Positions 57,314 to 64,000 of a DNA stretch of 64,000 bases are shown here, piece by piece. Source of the DNA: Litoribacterium kuwaitense (lineage in GTDB: Bacteria > Bacillota > Bacilli > Bacillales > DSM-28697). Under the pieces are notes generated by a model that ran no database searches, was not told the DNA's origin, and saw nothing but the letters and a program-made list of their open reading frames with translations. Position numbers and translations under genes: made by a program. The number at the start of each line of letters is the position of its first letter. Position 1 is the first letter of the stretch. The DNA lies in assembly GCF_011058155.1 (NCBI RefSeq), contig NZ_JAALFC010000002.1:124001-188000 (forward strand). Direction: 5' to 3'.

Positions 57314-58268
57314 ATGACAAAAACACCTATGTTTTTACAGCCTGTGTTTAAAGAGCGAATTTGGGGAGGCACGAAACTTCGGGAAGCCTTCGGTTATGAA
57401 ATACCTTCTGAGGAAACAGGCGAATGCTGGGCAATTTCTGCCCATCCTCACGGAGAAAGCCAAATTGAAAATGGTCCATTTTCAGGAAAGACGCTTCGGG
57501 CATTATATGAAGAAAACCGTGAGCTTTTCGGCAATCACGATGCATCTGTATTTCCGTTATTAACAAAAATTTTAGATGCGAACGCCGATTTATCAGTGCA
57601 GGTTCACCCTGATGATACGTACGCAAAGGCGCATGAAGCTGAAGGTGAATTAGGAAAAACGGAATGCTGGTATATCATTGATGCCAAGGAAGGCGCAGAA
57701 TTAATTTACGGTCATCACGCCAAAACGCAGGAAGAGCTGCAGCAGATGATTGATCACGGTCAATGGGATGATTTGTTGCGCCGTGTGCCTATCAAAAAGG
57801 TGACTTTTTTATGTGCCGAGCGGGACAATCCATGCTCTTTGCGAAGGCACACTCGTGCTAGAGACACAGCAGAGTTCAGACACGACGTACCGAGTGTATG
57901 ATTATGATCGAAAGGGAGCCGATGGTCAACCTCGTGAGCTTCATTTAAAGCAGGCGATCGATGTGACGACGGTCCCACACGTAGATGCGAAAACAACTGC
58001 TACTGAGGAACAACGAGAGGGCACAAAGGTTGTGACTTTAATTCAAGATCCACAGTTTTTTTCTGTTTATCATTGGACAATTGAAGGAGAAACTTCATTT
58101 CCAATGGAGGCGCCATTTTTACTCGTCAGCGTATTGGATGGTCAAGGCGAGATTGAAACTGAAGACGGCACGTTTGCGTTTGCAAAAAGTCAACACTTCC
58201 TTATTCCGTCAACAGTGGACCGTTTTCAAATCCGGGGGAACGCAGAGTGTATCGTATCGCATGTATAA
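57314..58268 (+). pseudogene. manA: Mannose-6-phosphate isomerase, class I, apparent double frameshift
   Basis: About 318 residues when rejoined. Zinc site in SVQVHPDDTYAKAHE and GKTECWYIID, and VPSGTIHALCEGTLVLE in the second half. The break is near 57799-57810: VPIKK should continue GDFFYVPSGTIHAL, which requires one G in GG (57799-57800) and one T in the T6 run (57805-57810). Net two-base loss. ATG 57314 with TAGGAG upstream. Interconverts fructose-6-P and mannose-6-P. Confidence 0.88.
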
Positions 58269-58661
58269 TGAATATCGTTTGACTGCTTTTATGAGGATGT
58301 AGGTGTTCGTCTCATCGAGCGTTTTTTCTAAAGGCGTTTTTTCCTGAAACGACGTTAAGACAATTCTGCTGTCGAGTACTTCCGAACAGGTGAGCGATAA
58401 AGGCTGTCTTGGAAGTACTCGATTTATCGATAAAAGCAAGAGAATGACAGTTACGTCCTTTTGAGGGCGTTTTTTAAATTGGCCTGAATTTGAATATTTC
58501 CTGAAATGAGCGTAGTTTAACAGTTTAAGAGAGCTCACGTGTATATATGCATCCGCTGTTTATAATAAGAATTGCTTAGAGAAATTCAATTTCACTTCCT
58601 TTTATAAGGACTTTCGTCGCGATATGATGGTCGCAAGACATACGAAAGGAGGATAATTTCA
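58269..58661. other. Gene-free region with a large inverted repeat
   Basis: 393 bases. Contains a 12-bp inverted repeat TCGAGTACTTCC / GGAAGTACTCGA (58374-58424, long loop) and a terminator-like hairpin at 58453-58475 (ACGTCC/GGGCGT, T6). Could encode a small RNA downstream of manA, but I see no clear promoter. No open frame with a ribosome-binding site. Confidence 0.45.
58453..58475 (+). terminator. Terminator-like hairpin
   Basis: ACGTCC / GGGCGT (one wobble) then TTTTTT. Confidence 0.6.
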
Positions 58662-58814
58662 ATGGCTGACCGTTTGTCTCAAATTGAAGAGGAGTTGCGC
58701 TGGCTTCGGAAGCAAGTATACTTGCTCGGGAATGAAATCCCTTCGTCACGACGAATTCACGCGATTATTGAGCAAGTTGCAGCCAATGCTGAAGGTCTGC
58801 ACACGAAAAATTGA
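58662..58814 (+). CDS. Small helical protein, unknown
   Basis: 50 residues, MADRLSQIEEELRWLRKQ then QVAANAEGLHTKN; a short coiled coil. AAAGGAGGA site 8 bases upstream, and a hairpin terminator at 58885. Too small to identify; orphan between manA and gtaB. Confidence 0.6.
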   Translation: MADRLSQIEEELRWLRKQVYLLGNEIPSSRRIHAIIEQVAANAEGLHTKN

Positions 58815-58884
58815 TCACTTGATGTTGCACTTCCTCTTAAATGACCCTCACATAACAAACCTCTAGCACATTCTTCTAGACATC

Positions 58885-58925
58885 ACCTCCAAAGCTTAGC
58901 CCCTCCTGAGCTTTGGGGGTTCTTC
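58885..58925 (+). terminator. Terminator after small gene
   Basis: ACCTCCAAAGCT / AGCTTTGGGGGT stem. Confidence 0.75.
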
Positions 58926-59012
58926 ATCCGCAAAAAGCCCTTTCATCTGTTCATGTGCTGACTTAGTTAAATATGGTATACTCTTGAAAGATGGAAGGGA
59001 GGCGCGCTTATT

Positions 59013-59881
59013 TTGGGAATCAAAAAAGCCATTATACCTGCTGCTGGTTTAGGGACACGCTTTTTGCCTGCGACAAAGGCACAACCGAAAGAAATGCTGC
59101 CTATTGTTGATAAGCCTACAATACAATTTATTGTTGAAGAAGCTGTGTCATCAGGAATTGAAGATATTATGATTGTGACCGGACGTGGTAAGCGAGCAAT
59201 TGAAGATCATTTGATAAATCATACGAATTAGAGGAGACGCTCGAGAAAAGGGAAGAATGGGAGCGGCTCGAGCAAATTCGTAACATATCTCAGATGGCTA
59301 ATATTCATTACATAAGACAAAAGGAACCGCTTGGCCTAGGGCATGCCATTTATTGTGCCCGTTCATTTATTGGAGATGAACCTTTTGCAGTGATGTTGGG
59401 TGACGATATCGTTCATCATCAAACGCCCTGCTTAAAACAGTTGATGGATGTCCATCAGCAATATGGTGGGAATGTGATCGGCATTCAGCAAATTCCGCCA
59501 GAAAACGTGAATAAATACGGAATTATTGACCCAGGAAAGCAATTATCTGAACGTCTGCATGAAGTAAAAGCACTCGTTGAGAAACCATCAATTCAAGACT
59601 CACCTTCTAACTATGCGATTATGGGAAGGTACTTGTTAGATCCGGCGATATTTGACGTTTTACAGCACCTTCCACCTGGAAGAGCGGGCGAAATTCAGCT
59701 GACCGACGCCATTCAGGAGCTGAAAAACACTTCAAATGTATACGCGTTTGCATTTGAAGGCCTTCGTTTTGATGTAGGAGACAAAATCGGCTTCGTGAAA
59801 GCAACATTGCATTGGGCGATGAGTCGTGAGGACATGCGAGCTGAGCTCATTGCTTATATGAAAAAGAATCAAATGATATAA
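59013..59881 (+). pseudogene. gtaB: UTP--glucose-1-phosphate uridylyltransferase, apparent frameshift
   Basis: About 290 residues when rejoined; makes UDP-glucose for teichoic acid and polysaccharide synthesis. [32 protein letters not shown] is the nucleotide-binding N-terminus, and GLRFDVGDKIGFVKATL near the C-terminus. The break at the T3 run 59210-59212: one T added turns DHLINHTN into [22 protein letters not shown] start at 59013 behind GGAAGGGAGG. Confidence 0.9.
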
Positions 59882-59884
59882 CCG

Positions 59885-59932
59885 AAAAAGGCTGTGTTAT
59901 CGAATTGTCTAGTGATAACATCAGCTTTTTTT
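59885..59932 (+). terminator. Terminator after gtaB
   Basis: AGGCTG..TTATC / GATAA..CAGCTT stem with bulges then T7. Confidence 0.75.
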
Positions 59933-60265
59933 GTTTTTTAATTGTGAGATGTTTGGAATTTAGTATGTAACAAAAAATGACATCAATTTAAGAAAAATGT
60001 CGAAGGAAAATTCTGAAATTAGTGCAGGATATTGTGGTCTTGTGAAGAAAGTGTTATCGGTGTCCTTCTTTGTAAAAAAAAGTGAAATCATGTTGTCGGA
60101 TGCAAAAGTGAGTCACTTGACAAATGGAGACAAAGCAAAACGTTTTTCCTAACGATGGCTGTTCATTACGAGCGATTATGCCAGCACATTCGTTTATAGA
60201 AAACTTCTTTACCTGCTGTTTAGTGATCGACTTCGTTAAACAATTTGTATTGAAGGAGGAAGTAG
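59933..60265 (+). other. Gene-free region in the position where comQ would be
   Basis: 333 bases AT-rich with no open frame large enough for ComQ (about 300 residues). It holds the comX-like promoter. A prenyltransferase is not hidden in any frame. Confidence 0.6.
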
Positions 60266-60436
60266 ATGAAGTATGCGATTCAGTTACTGCTTGATAAGCC
60301 GGAGCTCATGGAAAAGCTGAAGGCTGGAAAACTGACGTGCATCGGCTTTTCAGAGGAAGAACAGCAAACATTGTTAAACGCCTTCGTCGCAAAAGAACGG
60401 ACAACCAGTCGGTTTGACAGCAATACACAACCATAG
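60266..60436 (+). CDS. comX: ComX-like pheromone precursor lacking tryptophan
   Basis: 56 residues. The first 40 match the ComX pattern: MKYAIQLLLDKPELMEKLKA (compare the PEALKKLKN block of B. subtilis ComX), then GKLTCIGFSEEEQQTLLNAF (compare CLIGFD). The C-terminal segment VAKERTTSRFDSNTQP occupies the place of the mature pheromone, but has no Trp, the residue ComQ prenylates; Phe50 is the only aromatic. GAAGGAGGAAG upstream. Lies 96 bases before comP, comQ is absent. Either an unmodified-peptide variant or a remnant. Confidence 0.7.
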   Translation: MKYAIQLLLDKPELMEKLKAGKLTCIGFSEEEQQTLLNAFVAKERTTSRFDSNTQP

Positions 60437-60532
60437 AAAAAACGTTGAGGCAGCCGCTTCTATGGGGGTGCCTTTCCAATGTGAATCATACAGGATTCTG
60501 TTGATGGCAGAAATCGAAGGGAGATCGATAAC

Positions 60533-62865
60533 GTGGACAGGGTCTACCGTATGGGTATTGTTTTACTATTGGGCCTTGCCGTATATTTTGCGTATGTCAT
60601 CGTTCAGTTTCCACTTATGGGCTTGACGATCAGTAATACACCCAATGGTGATTATCAAATTGCTCAAGTTGTACCCGGAGAGTGGGGACAAGCACACCGA
60701 GTTGAAGAGGGTTCTATGCTGTTAGAAATCAATGGGAAACCCCCAGAAGCATTTTTTCCTCTCAATTGGTCAAATCGCTTGGAGAAAGTTCACCGTTTGC
60801 GCGTTCAGGAATCAGATGGTGATGATAGAATGCTGACACCATCCCGCTCTCATTTGCAAAATCAAATGATTTTTCACTTGTTGCTGCCAGTTAGTTTTTT
60901 CCTCTTCTGCCTCTTTCTCGGCTGGCAAATCTATGTTCGAAAGCATCATTTACGGGTGACAAGACTGCTCATTTTTTTAACGTTTGTCATCGGTTTGTTT
61001 ATTTTGTCCGCACCAGTCGCTGATCGGGAAGATCTTCTTGGCCGCTTGACCTACAGCGCAAGCTCGCTACTTATTCCGATTTTATTTTTACAGTTTTTTC
61101 GTCGTTATTTTCGTAGCCATTCTTTGCGTTTTTTGCAGATAGGGCATCTTTCGCTCCTTTATGGTGCTATGGTTGGCTCATGTGGGATGGAAATTCTCAG
61201 CTTTATTCGTCCTGAATTGGATGGAACTGTATGGTTGATACAGTTCACCCTCTTTGTCCTTTTTACGAACTGGACGAGTTTTGTCCTCATTGCGAACTAT
61301 ATCCACATGCGAAAAACGGCTTATCATACAACCTTAAAAGTGATCTTATCGGGATTTTTCCTTAGCCTTTTACCGTTTGTTTTGTTCACGGCAATCCCAG
61401 CAATGATTACAGGCTTGCCATTAATTAACGTTGACTTGACCAGTCTGGCAATCCTCTTTCTACCTGCCTCCTTCATTTATTTAATGGTTACAGAAAGATT
61501 GTTAGATATGAACTATATTTTTTATCGACTCCGATATTACGCGCTCCTTGCCCTCATGCCAACCGGCTTTGTGATGTTTTCGACATACCTTTTTCAAGGA
61601 ACCGATGTATCACCAACTTTGTGGCTTGTTATTTTATTGAGTACATACGGCTCGACGCTATTATTTTTATATATGAAGGAATGGTTAGATTACAAATTAC
61701 AATTTAAAAGATTTTCCGAGAAATATAATTACCAGAAAAGCCTTTATCGCTTTTCGCAAAAAGTAAAACAAGTGAAGAAAGTTCAGGACTTGATTACCGT
61801 TCTGCAGAATGAATTGGAGGAAGTCCTCCATGTGCGGGAAACGGCTGTATTTTCTATGGATCGTGAAGGGGACATTGTATGTGAGGAAAAACCCCATCTC
61901 AAAACAATGATTCGCATGTCGAAGAATAAATGGGCACGAAAGGCGTATTTGCCTGGTGATGCTTTAGAGTGCATAGATGGTTTTGCACTTGTGATTGGGA
62001 TGAAGCAAAATGCCTATACGATGCTTTGGATCAGCTCAAAAACAGACCGAAGCACGCTCAGTCCTGATGAGAAACAATGGCAAAGGGCGTTGAGCTACTA
62101 TACGAGCATCTTACTGGAAAATCTCTATTTAATTGAGAACCTGATTGACCGAATTGATCAATTGCATGAGCCAGGGAGTCATCCGGCGTGGTTATCCAAA
62201 ATGCTATTCACGATCTCTGAGCGCGAACGAAGCCGGCTCGCCAATGATCTTCATGACACGATTTTGCAGGAGCAGCTTTTTCTTTATCGGAAATTAGACA
62301 CGTTACGCAATACCATTCCAATGATGCTTTGGAAGGTCGTGAAAATTTGAAAAAGGAAATGAATCATTTAAAAGAGCATGTCCTCGACAGCGTCCACCTT
62401 ATTCGCGAAACGTGTAATGAGCTGAGACCCCCTTTTTTGGCAGAACAAGGCATTCATCAAGCGCTCGAGCATCTCATTCAACGCACACAGCTGTCGGCGA
62501 ACTTTCGAGTTGAATATTCGTTTGCTGAGCAGACGTATCCCCTCAATGATGATATATCCATGACCATATTTCGCATGGTTCAGGAGCTGTTGAATAATGC
62601 AATGAAACATTCAAACGCGAACGTCGTCCAATTAACGCTTCGTTTCGATGGTCAAGGAATTTGGTACATTCAATATAAAGACGACGGCGTTGGCATGGAT
62701 GTGGAGCAAATTAAAAATTACGATCAGCATATGGGTATTTACAGCATAAGGGAGCGTGTCAATGCGCTTGGTGGTCGAGCTCGATTTAACTCAACACTTG
62801 GATACGGTTTAACCGTTGATATCCACCTGCCTCATGAAGAGAATATTGAAAAAATCGCTGAATAA
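60533..62865 (+). pseudogene. comP: Sensor histidine kinase ComP, apparent frameshift
   Basis: About 778 residues when rejoined, the size of ComP. N-terminal half with about ten membrane segments and a short PDZ-like extracellular region (GDYQIAQVVPGEWGQAHRVEEGSMLLEINGKPP). HisKA_3 phosphorylation site in SRLANDLHDTILQEQ; HATPase in FRMVQELLNNAMKHSNANVV and DDGVGMD. The frame breaks at T3 62328-62330: one T added turns MMLWKVVKI into MMLLEGRENLKKEMN. GTG start 60533 with GAAGGGAG upstream. Confidence 0.88.
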
Positions 62866-62898
62866 TGAAGCGTTGATCTTAAATGAAAGGAGAGCGTT

Positions 62899-63549
62899 AT
62901 GCGAATTTTAATTGTCGATGATCACCCAGCTGTAGGTGAAGGGACAAAAGCGATGCTTCAAGAGGAGCAGTTTGATGTCGATGTGATGGTCAGTGCCGGA
63001 GACGTTTTGCGACTCATTAAGGAAGAAAACGAATGTTACGACCTGTTTTTATTTGACTTATATATGCCAGAAATGAATGGTCTTGAGCTAACGAAGCACA
63101 TTCGCAGACAACTCCCTGATGCGATCGTGCTCATTTATACGGGGTTTGATATTCATGACCACTTTAATATGGTTGTCGAAGCAGGTGCTTCGGGATTTTT
63201 AAGTAAAACAGCGTCTAAGGCACAGCTGCTTAGAGCGATCTATTGTGCGCTCGATGAAGAAGCGGTCCTTCCGCTCTCATTGTTTCGTCAGCTCCGTAAA
63301 AGAAGCACGGATGTGTCATTGCAGCGAGCAGAAAATGAAGAAAGCTTGCAGCTCAATGGAAAAGAGCGTTCCATTTTAGAACACGTATATAAAGGACAGA
63401 CGAATCGCGAAATCGCGCTCGAACTTCATATGAGTCAGCGGACGGTGGAGCATCATCTAACGAAAGTCTTTCAAAAGCTGTCGGTACGGTCGCGGACAGA
63501 AGCGATGTTGCGTGCGAAAGAGCTCGGTTTGTTAAACATCCTGTCGTAA
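62899..63549 (+). CDS. comA: Response regulator ComA (NarL/LuxR family)
   Basis: 216 residues. Receiver domain with DD at 7-8, phosphoacceptor Asp53 in LFDLYMPEMNG, and Lys in SKTAS. LuxR helix-turn-helix at about 150-210 (LNGKERSILEHVYKGQTNREIALELHMSQRTVEHHLTKVFQKLSVRSRTEAM). 33 bases after comP. AAAGGAG site. Expected to activate promoters with TTGCGGN4CCGCAA boxes; one lies 19 bases beyond its stop. Confidence 0.93.
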   Translation: MRILIVDDHPAVGEGTKAMLQEEQFDVDVMVSAGDVLRLIKEENECYDLFLFDLYMPEMNGLELTKHIRRQLPDAIVLIYTGFDIHDHFNMVVEAGASGFLSKTASKAQLLRAIYCALDEEAVLPLSLFRQLRKRSTDVSLQRAENEESLQLNGKERSILEHVYKGQTNREIALELHMSQRTVEHHLTKVFQKLSVRSRTEAMLRAKELGLLNILS

Positions 63550-63568
63550 GTGAAAGGGCTAAAGCTAA

Positions 63569-63584
63569 TTGCGGAAAACCGCAA
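63569..63584. promoter_or_regulatory. ComA box
   Basis: TTGCGGAAAACCGCAA: perfect match to the ComA recognition palindrome (TTGCGG-N4-CCGCAA). A possible -10 TATGAT lies at 63619-63624, with TGTAAA 16 bases before it. The absence of a U run argues against a terminator reading. Confidence 0.7.
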
Positions 63585-63680
63585 AAAGATTTACGGTGTA
63601 AACCTGCTTGAATTCCTGTATGATGGAATTATCAGATAATAACCGGTGAGCCCTAGACCAATTGAAAAAGGATGATAGAT

Positions 63681-63863
63681 GTGCACCTTGATCATTATCA
63701 TGGAACAACTTACCAGCTGATTGAAGAGATTCGTGCGCTGATTCGTGTTTTTCAAGATGAGCATTCGGAAGCAGACAAGCGAGAAGTTTTTCTGACAATT
63801 AACGATTTGACAATCGAATTAGTCCGCCGTGAAGGTCAGGAAAAAGCCATTGAAAGCATGTGA
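63681..63863 (+). CDS. Small protein downstream of comA, putative ComA target
   Basis: 60 residues from GTG 63681, 8 bases after AAAAAGG (ATG 63672 lies directly on the site). Begins VHLDHYHGTTYQLIEEIRALIRVFQ and is mostly helical and charged. It is not DegQ and not the YuxO thioesterase usually next to comA. A terminator follows at 63948. Probably activated by the ComA box at 63569; output of the quorum circuit unknown. Confidence 0.6.
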   Translation: MHLDHYHGTTYQLIEEIRALIRVFQDEHSEADKREVFLTINDLTIELVRREGQEKAIESM

Positions 63864-63947
63864 CATTTGGTGTGTTGACGTCCGAGAGAAGGATGCAGGG
63901 CTAGTGTATTGTAATTGAATAGGGAGGTTTATTGTACAGGGGAAGGG

Positions 63948-63982
63948 ATCTTAGTTCAGAAGGAGCTGAGGTCTTTTTTTTT
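63948..63982 (+). terminator. Terminator at the right edge
   Basis: GATCTTAGTTC / GAGCTGAGGTC stem with several G-U pairs, then T9. Confidence 0.65.
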
Positions 63983-64000
63983 GATCAGGAAAATAGTAAA

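Noticed and set aside
60414-60626. 70-codon TTG-start frame overlapping comX and comP
   Set aside because: Starts inside comX, has no ribosome-binding site, and its second half lies antiphase to the comP membrane helix; no ComX-like C-terminus with a Trp at the right place.
63569-63590. Hairpin read as the comA terminator
   Set aside because: Stem of six and no U run after it; the exact ComA-box match is a better explanation.

Overview
The window comes from a low-to-mid G+C, endospore-forming Bacillaceae, most likely a salt- or alkali-tolerant Bacillus relative. The sporulation and germination evidence is two alpha/beta-type SASP genes, a YheC/YheD coat-associated protein, YhaL, two YjcZ-type miniproteins and a gerA-type germinant receptor operon. 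The osmoadaptation evidence is ectA-ectB, two GbsR-type regulators and an OpuA glycine betaine transporter. Gene order from yheD to hit follows the Bacillus subtilis yhe/yha backbone: yheD, yheB, yheA, a Cof-type HAD phosphatase, hemZ, yhaM, yhaL, prsA, hpr, yhaH, serC, hit.

Layout. 1-0.85 kb: ectoine genes (minus). 1.3-4.7 kb: PadR regulator, membrane partner and beta-propeller protein, then msrA and a thioredoxin. 4.8-8.6 kb: fumC, SASP pair, MsmX-type sugar ATPase. 8.65-15.2 kb: yheD/yheB/yheA, HAD phosphatase, hemZ, purU. 15.3-20.9 kb: YjcZ miniproteins, GbsR, yhaM, yhaL, prsA, hpr. 21.2-25.2 kb: second GbsR-like regulator divergent from opuA. 25.5-29.9 kb: yhaH, serC, hit, a uracil-DNA glycosylase, menC, an Hsp20-like protein. 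30.1-41.8 kb: AraC-type sensor-regulator, two LplB/LplC-type permeases and four tandem paralogous solute-binding lipoproteins with no ATPase; the MsmX-type ATPase at 7.1-8.2 kb is the obvious candidate partner. 42-45.3 kb: unknown protein, K+/H+ antiporter, pdxK. 45.5-49.2 kb: gerA-type operon. 49.7-57.1 kb: secreted SLH-like protein, XRE regulator, candidate small RNA, ssbB, chemoreceptor, two sugar isomerase/epimerase-like genes. 57.3-59.9 kb: manA and gtaB. 60.3-63.9 kb: a ComX-ComP-ComA quorum-sensing locus.

The most interesting region is the last one. A 56-residue ComX-like precursor precedes comP and comA, but there is no comQ prenyltransferase beside it and the precursor has no tryptophan. 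A perfect ComA-box palindrome sits just downstream of comA, in front of a small unrecognised gene. The sugar-uptake cluster is also notable: four binding proteins, one permease pair, and signs of recombination between the paralogs.

A caution about quality. Eight genes (ectB, yheB, the HAD phosphatase, two binding-protein genes, manA, gtaB, comP) are broken by loss of single bases. In all eight a T is missing from a short T run on the coding strand, and manA has also lost a G. The uniform signature points to homopolymer under-calling rather than eight independent gene deaths, so these are annotated as full-length genes carrying an apparent frameshift.
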